From positions 4,900,501 to 4,964,500 of the forward strand of contig CP136898.1 of the NCBI GenBank assembly GCA_034359265.1: 64,000 bases of DNA, written 5' to 3'. The translations under genes and the position numbers were made by a program. Below, piece by piece: positions 50,101 through 63,500 of this stretch. Below the pieces are notes generated by a model. That model had not been told where the DNA came from and made no database searches. It saw only the letters and a program-made list of their open reading frames with translations. This stretch comes from Canna indica (Eukaryota > Streptophyta > Magnoliopsida > Zingiberales > Cannaceae). Position 1 is the stretch's first letter, and the number at the start of each line of letters is the position of its first letter.

Positions 50101-51240
50101 ATGGACCTTCTTTCAAATTTTAATAAGGTAAAAGATCTGATAAAGAATGGAGAACGGAACTTTGAGCTAATCTTGGAGCTCTTTGGTGAGTTTCATTATA
50201 GCAGTATTGTCCAAATATATCTCCCTAAGAAAAAGATCAAAGACTTATGGATTTGGAGTGCCATTGATGACCTTAATCGTAAAGCTGCTTATAATTTTAT
50301 TGCTGAAAAGAAAATTAGAGCAGTGAATCAAAGTTGTAACTGGAATTGCATGTGGTCACTAAAAGTCCTTCCTAGAGTTAAAAACTTTCTTTGGAAGTTA
50401 TTATGGGGCAGGCTTCCCACTGCAAGCTACTTATCTAATATAAGCAAAATCAGTAACAATTGTTGTCATGTATGTGGTAATGATGAGGATAATGCTAAAC
50501 ATATCTTCTTTGATTGTGCATATGTCAAGCTTTACTGGGAAAAAATGGAAAAAGAACTTAATCTCAAGTTCAATTCCATGGATGACTGGATCAGAGGGAG
50601 TTGGCTTTAAGGAAAGCTATCTGACAATGAAAAGTTCAACAGGTGGTCTAAAGAAGTGATAACAACCTCACTTTGGCAGCTATGGAAGAACAGAAATTCA
50701 TGTTATTTCAATGGTAAGAAACTGGGGATGAACACCTTATTTTGTAGGGCAATGGCTGACGTTCAATGGTGTACCAGTAGTAATAATGACAAGATGAGTA
50801 AGGTAAGCATTGAAAGGGAATCAGTAATGATTAGTAAGAAAAGTTACTATATATGTTGTGATGCTTCATGGCTAAATAAAAATAGCAAAGCTGGATATGG
50901 ATTCATTATCAAAAACTCTGAAGGGTCGAGATTGTTTGAAGGATATGGCAGTGGAAATTCTCATTCCCCTTTAGCAGCTGAAGTATGGGCAATTTAGATA
51001 GCAACTCAAAAGACAAAAGAACTTATGCTTCAAGATATCAGCATTGTGTCTGACTATCAGATTGCAGTCAACATTTTAAACAAAAAGCTTAAGCCTCCCT
51101 GGTACCTGCAATGTCTCTGTAAAGACATTTGGAAGTTGAGCGCTGGAATTGGATGCGAATGGGTACATATCAATAGAAACCTTCTGTGAAGCTCGTGAAC
51201 TAGCAAAAGTTGGCCTCTTGAGTAATAATAATATTGGCTG
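47191..51240 (+). pseudogene. LINE ORF2 (endonuclease, reverse transcriptase, RNase H), broken
   Basis: Starts MKLLSWNIRGG, the apurinic-type endonuclease signature, with VETHLND and AGDFNC following. The reverse transcriptase has GKSPGPDGF, DYRPIALCN, LEKAFDRVSW, RQGDPLSP and the catalytic FADD (about 49286). A zf-RVT domain (CHVCGNDEDNAKHIFFDC) follows near 50470, then an RNase H-like domain (CDASW, AAEVWA, VSDYQ). In-frame stops occur near 47383, 48103, 48953, 49957 and 50995, and frame changes near 48110-48260, 49738-49777 and 51180. It is not translatable as one protein. Catalytic motifs themselves are unchanged, which fits recent inactivation. Confidence 0.9.
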
Positions 51241-51510
51241 CTCTCATGCAAATAGTGTAAATCCTACTCGTGTTAATATTTTGAGCAATGTGTGCTCTGT
51301 AGATTTTAACTCCATGGGCTCAGAGTTTGTACAGAACCTTGATGATTTCAATAAATCTTTTCACACTCGAGGGGAATATATTCTTATTCAATTAGCTGGC
51401 GAAGAATGCACGACCATTAGTCCTCTGCTCTCTCCACCCACTGTTGAGTAGGGAGTGACCCTAATTGTGTGAGTGTTGTTCGGTTTTAAAAAAAAATAAC
51501 TTTAATAAAA

Positions 51511-52464
51511 ATTTTGAAATCAGAAATATAGTTCATTGAAATTCTCATATCTGAAATTTAAAATTTGTAATACTTATTTTACTCTTATGCAAAAATCTCT
51601 ATAATTTATAATACTTTTGTTAAAATTCTAAAAAAGGCATTGATGTTTAAAAAATATTTAAATTTATGAAATATATTTTTATGATAAGAAAGACATTGAT
51701 GTTTAAAAAATATTTTGGATCAAATATCTCTAATGCATTAAAAAATTTCACTCAAATTTATAAAATTAGATTTAAATTAAAAATAGTAAAATATTTGGGT
51801 CCAAATTATCTTTTTAGACTATACCACCTCTTTGTTTTATAAAAAGTTCGTGAGTATTTTTTTAGAGTTATAAAGCTATAGAGACTTTGGTTAAAAGTCG
51901 TTAACATAAAATTAATTTAAATTAAAAATAATAAAATATTTTAATCCAAAATATTTTTCAAATTCTAGAGCACTTTTATATCACAAATTATATTTAATGA
52001 ATTAAATTTAGTTTTTTATAGTTATAAAACTATTCTAAAATTTGAGTCGGAGTCTCTAACGCATTAGATTTTTTTTTAAAAAAAAAAAACTCAATAACAC
52101 AAACGTTAATAGACGAAGAAATATACACACAAGGAATGACACATACACATAGACAATAGGGGGGGGGGGCAATTGTCCCCCCTCTAATTTTAAGTTTTTT
52201 TTCCCCATCATATGCAATAATGAGAATTTTGCCGCTCCCCCTCCTAAAATTTGAAATTTTCATCTCTCTTTCTCTCTCAAAGTCCCATCGGCAAATCAAC
52301 CTTTCTGTCTCTCCCCTGCCCTGCTCTCAATCGCAGTCTACCCAACATCTGATGGTTGCTATGCCTCAATAGTTGGAGCTCTCCACGAGCCAATCACCCA
52401 TCGCAGATTCATCTCAGTCTAGTCGATGGTCGATCTTGCCCCTCGACACGCCCTTGCTTGTTGT
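51511..52464. other. AT-rich spacer between LINE and Mutator-like element
   Basis: Low-complexity AT-rich DNA with several copies of a TTTAAAAAATATTT-type motif (51640-51720), then a G run with an adjacent C run (52159-52182) and pyrimidine-rich sequence. No gene recognised. Confidence 0.5.
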
Positions 52465-52473
52465 TTGATTAAA

Positions 52474-53331
52474 GGAAAATGGGGTGATTTTACCTCTGAA
52501 TTATTCAAAATGAGGTGATTTTACTCATGTACTTTTTTTGGAACCAATTTTTGCCCTTGAACTATGTGATGTATTTACCCTTATTTTAGACGGATATATG
52601 AATAGGCTAACGAAACACACAACAACCAATTAAAACGTGGCATGCCATCAAATTCAAAGTTAAAAAATAAAATAAAAATAAACTCATATGTAATCCCACG
52701 TGGCTTACACATTAAAACCCGAAATGCTCCCCCGAAATCTGCCGATCGCTTCTTTCCCCCACTTGTTGTACCTCTGCTTCTTTCCCCCGAACTCATATGT
52801 AACCAAGCGAGCGCATGAATTGCTCCTCCACGTTGACTCAAGCGCGAGGAGGACGTAGTGCAAGGCAATACGATGCCCGAGTGCCTGCTCCAGCGAGGCA
52901 TCGAGGGTGTGGAAGAAGAGGAAGCCAACGTCGACGGGGGGCTTTGATGGCGTAGAGCTAGAAGGGGCGGAGTAGGAGAGCAAGGGAGAGGAAAGCCGCA
53001 GCCTGCTCATCGTCACCAATATCGACTGAGACGGGTTCCTCGTCGAGCAACTCAACGGGCAACATGAAGGGAGCATTTCGAGCTTTAATGTGTAAGCCAT
53101 GTGGTATTACACATCAGATTTTTATTTTTATTTTTATTTTAACTTTGAGTTTGATGACATGTCACATTTTAATTGGCAGCTGTGTGTTTCGTTAGCCTAG
53201 TCACATATCCGCCCAAAGTAAGGGTAGAGACACATATTTCAGATAGTTCAAGGGCAAAATTCGACAAAAAAAATACAGGGGCAAAATCACCCCATTTTGA
53301 ATAGTTCATGGGTAAAATCACCTCTTTTCCC
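52474..53331. mobile_element. Mutator-like element with about 260-bp inverted repeats (possible Pack-MULE)
   Basis: Ends read GGAAAATGGGGTGATTTTAC and, reverse complemented, GGGAAAAGAGGTGATTTTAC. The inverted similarity runs about 260 bp inward (52474-52731 and 53073-53331), with shared blocks such as GGCTAACGAAACACACA and GTGGCTTACACATTAAA (with small differences). A perfect 9-bp duplication TTGATTAAA flanks it (52465-52473, 53332-53340), the size typical of MULEs. No transposase. The 340-bp core (52735-53070) is much more GC-rich than the surroundings and open on the minus strand, so it may be a captured gene fragment; its source was not recognised. Confidence 0.75.
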
Positions 53332-53340
53332 TTGATTAAA

Positions 53341-54572
53341 TTGTATGATTCTATAAATTCATCAACTACTTTTACAAATATGATATTTGATTACACATCA
53401 TTTTTCTTCATCAATTGTTTAATTAAATTGTTTCACATTGACGTTGATGTTATTTAGATTGAATTGATTCGCAAGTACAATATTATTGATCATATGTCGA
53501 TTTGATAGTCTACCTCCCTCCTCAATTTGATTTATGGCTCTGCATTACACACAAGGCGCATTACATGATTTATATAAACGTGAAAACATACACATAAAGT
53601 GCTACAACGAGGGATCAAACTCAAGACATATTGATAACATAACCAAATATGTAATCACTAAGCTATAAGTGGGTCCACTAACATATTGCATATTAAAAAA
53701 ATTGTCTAAAGTCTATAATATATTCATAACTAAAAAAAAAATTAATTCATAAAAACATATTCTATATGATATAGTAGATATGTTAGTGTTTAAAAATATT
53801 TTTTGGACTAAAATATTGTTAACTTCACTTTTTTTTAAAAAAAAATAGTGAATCAAATATAGTTTTTATGATATAAAGAGGTGCCAATAAAAATTAGACG
53901 ATATGTTAGCATATGATTCAATTGAAATAATGAAAGAGTTGAATTGAAAAGAAAAGAAAAACCTAAAATGCAAGATGTATTAAGGTAATTTATGTTTTCT
54001 TATTCTACTGAATATTTTATTATATTTTATCACTTTAATATCGACTAGTGAAAACATGAAAGATATTGAAATTAGCAAACATACTATGCCAATAATTCTT
54101 AGCACCAATATAGATACATGAATTAGGAAGAGACGAAGAGTACAATTCTGTCACACATGCATCAGGGAGGAAATATTTCTGCTATTGTTTTCCTTCTCGA
54201 TATTGCCAAAGTAACATGGTATGTTGCACTCTTCCGTCTTGACTCGGATTCGGAGTTAAAACCCGATTCACAAGCGATTTATTGAATTGATTCACCAACA
54301 TACGTATAAACGGTTCATTTATACGATGTGTCCATGTCGGAGTTCGACTCGGAATCTCATCTGATCGGGCTCGAGTCAAATTCTTGAGATCGGACCGGAG
54401 TTCAGCCCGGTTCACAATCCACACGTCGTCTCTCGACCGGTCTTGGGTAATTGGCACGCGAGCCAACTCGAACTCGTACAGCCTCATTTCCTTGATTCCT
54501 TCCCATTTTCTCCCGTCTTCTCCCGGCGGAGACGAAAAAGAGGAAGAGAGGGAAGGAAGCGGAGTGCGAACC
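53341..54572. other. Spacer and promoter/leader of the AP beta-adaptin gene
   Basis: AT-rich to about 54180, then more balanced sequence up to the ATG at 54573. A TATAAA motif at about 54304 is 270 bp from the ATG. The leader just before the ATG is GA-rich. No other gene recognised. Confidence 0.5.
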
Positions 54573-57500
54573 ATGAGCGGGCACGATTCCAAATACTTCT
54601 CCACCACCAAGAAGGGAGAGATCCCCGAGCTCAAGGAGGAGCTCAACTCCCAGTACAAGGTATAGTGCTTCTCCCCCCGATCTGATCCAGTTAGGGTTTG
54701 GATGACCCTGGATCGAGTCAGATCCCTTTAGATCTTCACCTCATCCATTGCAGATGATGAATGCTCTTCTTGTATTTCTTGATCTGAATAACATTAGATT
54801 TTACTTGCAATTGTCGAAGTTTGGTTCAGTAATTAATTTGTCGAAAATAAAAAATGATGTACCCTTACATTACGATCTCTAATTCCCGGATTTGTCAATG
54901 TACAGTACATTAGGAAGAACATATATATCTTACGCGAGAACAATACATCTTCTAGGTCCCTTTTCTATACTATTATTATGCCAGTAAGTGAGGGATTATG
55001 AGGGGCTAATCATTACTTACTGAAACACCACAGTGAGGGAGGACTGAGGATATTCTTTTTTTCTAGCAACACTTAGTTAATGTGTAAAATAGTAAACCTT
55101 GCTGTTGTTTCAATTTGTTATCTCATAATTTTCATTACATGTTAACATGCTAGCATTACCCATGATATATATTAGGAGGACACATCTTTGGATCAAGGTT
55201 GAAATACTGATAACTATTTCAATTTGTACTGATATGTTATTTAGGATAAGAGGAAAGATGCTGTGAAGAAGGTCATAGCTGCAATGACGGTTGGAAAAGA
55301 TGTTTCATCGTTGTTCACGGATGTTGTGAACTGCATGCAAACAGAGAATCTGGAGCTGAAGAAACTTGTCTATTTATATCTCATCAACTATGCAAAAAGT
55401 CAACCAGACCTGGCCATTCTTGCCGTGAATACATTCGTGAAGGTATGGGATTGCATAATCACTATCTGAACTATCTCATGTCATGTTAACCAATTAATAG
55501 AAGATAAATAGAAATATAAACTGTAAAGGCACTTGATGATGAAATTTTGTGCTGATATGGACTCAAGATTGGCTCCAAATTGTGGATCAAAGGCTTTTAT
55601 GTAGAACATCTTATCTCAATTTAGCAATTTACAATAAATATAGGTTAAATAGCAAATGTTGGGAAAGTAAATAGGTTACTAGGTTGATGGAACATTATTG
55701 TGGAACTTACTTTTGAATCTATATCTTTGATTTACTATAGAGAGATGTTTAGTTCTGTGGTACAGAAAATAAATAGAAATAGAAATTGTAAAGGCACTTG
55801 ATGCTGATATGGGCTCAAGTTTGACTCCAAATTGTGGATCAAAGGCTTATATACAGAACATCTTGTCTTAATTTGTCAATTTACAATAAGTATAGATTAA
55901 ATAGCAAATTTTGGGAAAGTAAATATGTTACCAGGTTGATGGAACATTATTGTGGAACTTATTTTTGAACCTCTACCTTTGATTTACTATTCAGAGATGT
56001 TTACTTATATTGTATGATAGTTGTGTTGCGGAGGAATAATTTTTGGCACTTCCATGACTTTTTGTAATATTTTACAACTTGAAACCGAGGATAATGGGTT
56101 GGTGTTTTAAGTGCATTTCCATATTAGTTTTCCAATAAAGTCTCTTTAAGCATTATAAATATTCATTTTGTTTTTATTGATTCTTGCAGGATTCACAAGA
56201 TCCTAATCCACTAATTCGTGCTTTAGCTGTTAGGACTATGGGTTGCATCCGTGTTGACAAAATCACAGAATATCTGTGCGATCCCCTTCAGAGATGTCTC
56301 AAGGTCTGCATCATTTTCTCCAGTTTGAGGCTTTGAACATTACTTATGGTTCTTTACTAGCATAATGTTTCAATATATTCAATCATGTTCTAGTTACCAG
56401 ATGTAATTCTTTTATTATGTGTTGCAAATCCTTTTTCACAGGATGATGATCCTTATGTACGTAAAACAGCAGCTATTTGTGTAGCTAAACTGTATGATAT
56501 AAATGCTGAACTGGTGGAGGATAGGGGTTTCCTGGAGACTCTCAAGGACTTGCTCTCTGATAATAATCCAATGGTGGTGGCAAATGCAGTTGCTGCACTT
56601 GCAGAGATCCATGAAAATAGCAGTCAACCAATCTTTGAGATTACTAGTCATACACTTTCAAAGCTCCTGACTGCTCTGAATGAATGCACTGAGTAAGTTT
56701 GCTTTTGGGATAGTTGACTATTATTTTGGTACTAAGAAATCCATTTATTAATCATTTTGGATAGAGTTTCAAAGATGGAGCTTTTTGTTGAGCTGGTTAT
56801 TATGAGTTGAGTGTAGTCTTGTCAGTTATTCTTAGGGGAGATTAGTTTTCTGTCACATTAGAATAAAGCATGTATGCTGCAACTCAATTAACCTGATTAC
56901 TGAAGTTATCAACTTCCTTGCATAGGGTTTAAGCTGTGTGTCAATATTTGGGGTTACTTTGGATTATATTCCATGCCGAAGATTTGTGCTTGTGGGCTGA
57001 GGTGAATATAACATCCTCTATGACTACCCACATTTAACAGGTTGCTGTTAATGTTGGATTCCTTATGGCCAAGTTGGACGATTGTGTTCCTTTGATATAT
57101 TTAGAATGTTGAAGTGTACTGTCAGGAGGATTTTGTTTCATGGCAAACTCTAAGGTGGATGCAAGGATTACATTCTGTCTGGCATTTAGTGGTTGACTGC
57201 TGGTTGGTATTATTATTTTTTGTTTAGTTATTTTGGACAGAACCAACTGGTACAGTTTCCTATACCATTCTTATGCGCTAGTATTTGAATCCTGGGCGGG
57301 GTCCAGAGAAACAACATTCTAGATGGAACTTAAGGGTCAATTTTCCCCTCAACGTGAATATTGGCACCACTGGTGTTTTCTGAAGTCCAGCATGAGAATT
57401 TGGTTATCCAAAATCACCAGTAAGTCAGCAACACCTTGGACTGGAGTTTCCTGAAGTCAAATCAAATTACTCTACTCCCTTTCAGTTTACAGTAGATGAC

Positions 57501-60500
57501 TTTGGAGCTCTTTCCACCACAGTCCATCTTTGCCAAATTCACTTTAATTATTAAATTACACACTGGAAATCAGGTATTTCACCAAGTTAACTTTGTTATC
57601 TCACTTGCAGTGAAATAAATTGTTCCTCTAAAAGAACCTAAGAAGCCAGTTTGTCTTATGAATTTGAAGTTTAATGACATATACAACTTAAAGCACAGAG
57701 AATTGGCTAGAATAGCCTAAAACTAGTTAATTGGAGGTCGAAAATGATGATCGTTGTCTTGTAATGAGAATCTTGGCTTGGAAGACCATTAAGACGTGAT
57801 TATGCAAATTCTTGAAAAAGCTAGAAATGCTGAATTTTGAAAGAGGCTGAGCTTCTGGAGTGTAAAGAAACAAAGATAATGGCAACAAAAGGATAGCTAC
57901 CATAGATATAGTATCCATTGAGGAGATGTCAACAGAGCAAGAGAAGCTAGTGGAAATTGGAGGGAGAAGTGTTTGTAAATAGGAAATACATACATTTCAG
58001 TAGTGCATTTAATAGAATCATTGTAAAAATGATATTTAATAATAGAAAATTAATAAGATTGGGAACTTTTATTATTATTTATGTATTACTTATTCAACTG
58101 TTTTTTTTAACCACCAGTTCTGACTGAAACTGAAGCGCAAGAATCTTGATAAATAATGGCTTCATTTAAATATCATGGAATCACATTGAACTGAAACCTT
58201 GTTTTCTAAATTAACGAAGAGCTATAGTGATTCAGATAACCTAGGGGTAACTGTAAGATATTTTGTTTGGAAATAATGTAAACTGGTAATTATGGTTGGA
58301 TGATCCACTCATTGGATTCTTTATGGTACTATTTGGTTTGTTGGTATAACCATATATGGTGCATTGGTATTTTTACATTTTTCTTGAATGTGGTTTTACT
58401 TTATATGGATCTGTTGTGCTACCACATAAAATATTTGCTATGACAATAATTCAATTTTGATGCATTATCCTATGGCTCAACTAGTGGGTCAGTATAACAA
58501 ACATGAACATTTCTTAAAAAAAAGTTTGTGGATGTGATGGATGCTTATTATGCGATCAATGATATTACTTAAAGGTAACCTTTATTTCAAAAAGTGCAAA
58601 GGCTCAAACGCTACTTAGACGTTCTAGTCTCCAAGCTGTTGTAGGTTTTTGGAACTTGGTTATCTCTTTATAAGTGAAGTTCCATTGAGCTAAGATTTCT
58701 TGAAGATGATTTGGTGTTTCCTTAGCAATGTGGTTATTCTTTACTAATTTAGCTTGTGATAATTGCACAATTCTACCCATTAACTTACATAACTGAAATG
58801 TGCTCTATTCACAGTATTTCTTTTTTTATGAAGAACTAACATATATTTTAATTGTAATATCTGAAATTGCCATGCAGATGGGGTCAAGTTTTCATATTGG
58901 ATGCCCTATCAAGGTACAAAGCTTCTGATGCTCGTGAAGCTGAAAATATAGTAGAGCGAGTAACCCCACGCCTGCAACATGCAAATTGTGCTGTTGTGCT
59001 TTCTGCTGTCAAGGTTGAGATCATTTATGCATGAATATCATCACTTTCTTTTTTGTATGATTGCATAATTTACATTACCTTTAATAATATCATCACCCAA
59101 GTCTTTCTTGCATGGTTCCTTTCAGAAAAAGCCCAAAGCTAACCAAGTTATGCTCAACTGCATACTCTTATATTTATGATCTGAATTCATTGCTATTTTT
59201 CTAATGAAGGCGAATAATTTCCAAAAAGACTGAATTCATGTATTCCATTGTAGCCTAAGGTATTGATATCAATCAGATGACATATTTCTTGTTTGTATTT
59301 TCAACAAAAAGAAACACTCAGTTATTCCCTAGAAAAGAGTACTAAAGGAGGAGAAAGATAAGGTATGTTTAATGCACTTGTATCTTTGAAGTGCAGGTAG
59401 AATATTTAGTTGCAATGTTCTTTTTCTAAAATTAGCTAAAAAGATTATTTGACATTGCTATGGATTTAAATAGAACCTCGACTAGCAATAGGACTTGTGC
59501 AAAACCTTCTTTTTTGAATATGGATACAAGATATATGTCCATTTAAGATACTGAGTTTGAATAATTTGGATCCTGAACCTATTGCAACTAGGCTGGAACT
59601 TAATACTGCTTTACTCAATCCAACAAATTATGAAGTAATAAGTTGAAATTACTACAATGAAAACTGCAAGTGCAAGTTATGTAAAGACATTATTCATCTA
59701 TTAGTGAATAACACTTTTAATAAAATAGATCTGGTGCACATACAGCATGGAAGTTGTTTTAGTAACTTTTACTATTGAATATGGAGTATTTTTAAGCAAT
59801 GAGGGGTAGATTACCAAGGCCTTGTTAGGCAACAAACTTTTGGAAGAGACTTTAGCGGTTTGAGGCCAGTTTAGACTAGAGGTTTGACTGAATCAAACCG
59901 GAAAGTTTTTAACAAGAGAAGTTTGAGATTTAGCATCAAAAGAGATTTAGGTCCTTTAAGATGATAAAATTTACAATCATTACTCAAAATTATCAATGGT
60001 TTTTTATAATTGATTGATAGGTGGATGAATGATATATTGTTCAAATGAAAATCTAATAAATAGCAAATTTATTTATATAAATTTAGTATCTTAAAAACTA
60101 GAAACAAAAGCTAACTTCTAGTTGTTATTTGAATCTTATTTTTGGTACTAAAAATTTATTTATTTAGTTTACAAAATAAATATATAAATCTAAAAATATT
60201 ATTGAATAATTATAATAAATTATTAAATAGGATATAGATTGTGGCTTTATAACATTTGTGCTTTTGATCTGCCTATTGAAAAAAATGCTTTGTCATGTAG
60301 CTTCGACTATGCGGAAACTACTAGAATATGATTTTAGCTGTTGCAAAAGTGATAAGAACACTATGACATTAATATGGTTTCAAAAGTCAAGTCGAGCTTG
60401 GAATTATTATTTCTTAAAAGAACTTATTTCTAATAGTAGTACTAACTGGTGCAACAGTCTGGAAAAGAAGATTGAAACCAGTAGATCAAGATGAATATGT

Positions 60501-63500
60501 AGTGTCGTTGATTTTTTTTCAATTCTTTCATATTAAGACACTGAATGCAGGATATTCATTCACTGTGAATTAACTTGCCTTGCTAAACAGAATCTGCTTG
60601 CTGCTTTCTTTTTTGTGTGGCAAAAAGGCTAGAAATTTTATCTGGGATTGCATATTGACTTTATTGTAGATTGAAATACTGTGATTTGAAGCTCCTTGAT
60701 GCATCTCAACAATCTTAGATATTGCATTAAATTGACAGAGAAAGAAACCATATAATATCAATTAATTTCTTGGTTATGCAATCTTACAAGACTCTGCAAT
60801 TTGTCATGACAATGAATTTAATATTTGAAAGGGTTATGCATGGCTTTAAGGATCAATACAGGCCTAGTGATATGATTTTTTTTGCTAAAGCAATATGATT
60901 GCAGAGATATCTAGTTATTTTCAATCTGCTTCAATTGTGATAATGTCCTATAAATTCTGTGCAGATGATCCTTCAGCAGATGGAGCTTATCACTAGTACT
61001 GATGTAATCCGAAATCTTTGCAAGAAGATGGCACCACCTCTGGTAACACTTCTCTCTGCGGAACCTGAAATCCAGTATGTAGCCTTGCGCAACATCAACC
61101 TTATTGTACAGAAACGGCCAACAATACTTGCTCATGAAATCAAGGTTCGTTTAACTAGGATTTCATATCTGTTGTTTCAATTGCTAATTTTTCATTTTCT
61201 CTATAAGTTACAGGATGTTATCATATGCGTCTTTGTATAGGTTTTCTTTTGCAAGTATAATGACCCGATCTATGTGAAGATGGAGAAATTGGAGATTATG
61301 ATAAAGCTTGCCTCAGATAGGAATATAGACCAGGTACTTTGCAGTTATTTATTATTATGCATGAAATTTCTTCCTATATGATTAGCATTCTCAGTGAAAA
61401 AAGAATAGAAGTTGTTAAGTTCAAAGTATAATATCATCCTTTGCAACTATTGTAGGAAGCTTTTAAATCCTTTGAGAAAGGAGCCATGGACATTGAACAG
61501 GAAAACTAATAATCTAATAAATGAATTGACATATTGTGCTACACAAAAATCTCTGTACTCACATTCTTTTGGCACAGAGTATCACAAGCATTCATATATT
61601 ATCTTGTAGTGTTTCAATGCCTTTGAATAAGGTAATCCAAGTAATTGGGACCTTGTATCTTCCTGTGTTGTTATTGCATTAACTGATCTAATTTTTCGTA
61701 GAAACTTTAGCTCCAAGGTTATGAACAGACAATCTTAAAAAGCGATCTCTTCCATGATTTATTTACTGTGGGTTACATCAAGATAATGCTAACCATCTAA
61801 GTTTCTAAAATTTATTGGTTGATGGCATCCAGTATTTGTTTTCTGCATGAACCAAGATCTTCAAGCCTGATATTGTCCATTAGAGAACCGAAACACAGTT
61901 CTTAAATGAGGGACAGATGGTTTGCAAGAGTCTGCTCTTACTTTGGAATTTTTAACACATCATTTGGTACAAATTTCTGCTGTATGTTTTTACCTTTTTG
62001 GTTACCAAAATTTTGTATGGACTTAGGAATGCAAATTGACCTTGGTTGTCCCCTTATCAGAAACTAATGTACTTTCATTCCAGGTCCTATTGGAGTTCAA
62101 AGAATATGCCACAGAAGTAGATGTAGATTTTGTAAGAAAGGCTGTTCGTGCAATTGGACGATGTGCCATTAAGTTAGAGAGGGCGGCTGAGCGATGCATC
62201 AGTGTATTGCTTGAGCTGATAAAGATAAAAGTAAACTATGTTGTTCAAGAGGCTATCATTGTTATAAAGGATATCTTCAGACGTTATCCTAACACGTGAG
62301 TTTATTAGTTAGCTTGGTTGAAGTTGTTGACCTTGTAGCTTTGTCTTCTTATCTTGTTACTTACAATGTATTCTGCATTTTCTTGCAGCTATGAATCCAT
62401 CATTGCAACACTATGTGAAAATTTGGACACTTTAGATGAGCCAGAGGCCAAGGTTTCTATTGATCCTTGGACATTGTTTCTGATTTTCTTTTCACTGCTA
62501 TCTCAAAAATGATTTGTTTGCTTCAGGCATCAATGATATGGATAATTGGTGAATATGCTGAAAGAATTGACAATGCTGATGAGCTCCTGGAGAGCTTTCT
62601 GGAAACTTTCCCAGAAGAACCTGCACTAGTACAACTGCAGCTGCTAACTGCAACTGTCAAATTGTTTCTTAAGAAACCAACCGAAGGTCCACAACAGATG
62701 ATTCAGGTATGTCTATTCCCAGTTATGTCAGTATTTTCTGGGTGGTTTTAACTTCTAAATGTGTGCAACAATGCAACATACACGGAGCATTCATTTGCAT
62801 GTCCCTTGTTCACGTATTACTTCAAGGAATTTCATTTCTTTGTGGAAGCCACTAGATCTTGCACATGACAATATGTAGGTTCATTAAAAATCATGAGAAC
62901 TTGCTATTAACTGGTAAATAAATTATGTCCTGCTTTTTGACTGGTAAATAAATTTACCAGTGATTAAAATCTAATTTATTCGACTAAGCAATAAATTGTC
63001 GACTTCAAGAAGCACATATTTCTTGCATGAAACGAGAATGTCATTTTATGAAAGTTTTATGCCACTCTCAAAAGTTATATATAAATGGTTTCATTCATAA
63101 TTCTAATCAGAACAACTGTGTGTTATATAGGCTGTTCTTAATAATGCCACATTGGAAACAGACAATCCTGATCTGCGCGATCGTGCATATATTTACTGGC
63201 GTCTTCTTTCTACTGATCCTGAGGTATTGTCATTCATCAGCAGCTTCAAGATATTAATTTCTTAAGATGACATAGATTAGTTACTATGATTTTTTTTTCC
63301 TTTTCCCAGGCAGCTAAAGATGTTGTTTTAGCTGAAAAACCAGTAATAAGTGATGGTTCAAACCAACTTGATCCTTCCCTTCTTGATGATCTCCTTGCGA
63401 ATATTGCTACCCTTTCTTCTGTTTATCATAAGACACCAGATGCTTTTGTAAGTCGGGCAAAGACAGCTACACCTAGACCAGATGATGATGATTTTGCTGA

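Larger units (their letters stand above)
45384..51492 (+). mobile_element. L1-type LINE, nearly full length, inactive
   Basis: About 6.1 kb with ORF1 and ORF2 in order, a short A-rich tail (51488-51496), and flanking duplications AAAATAACTTTAATAAAA at 45366-45383 and 51493-51510 (the first As of the second copy blend with the tail). The identical duplications point to a fairly recent insertion, yet both ORFs carry stops and frameshifts. Domains present: DUF4283 and zinc knuckle (ORF1); endonuclease, reverse transcriptase, zf-RVT and RNase H (ORF2). The RNase H domain places it with plant L1 elements that carry one. Confidence 0.95.
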
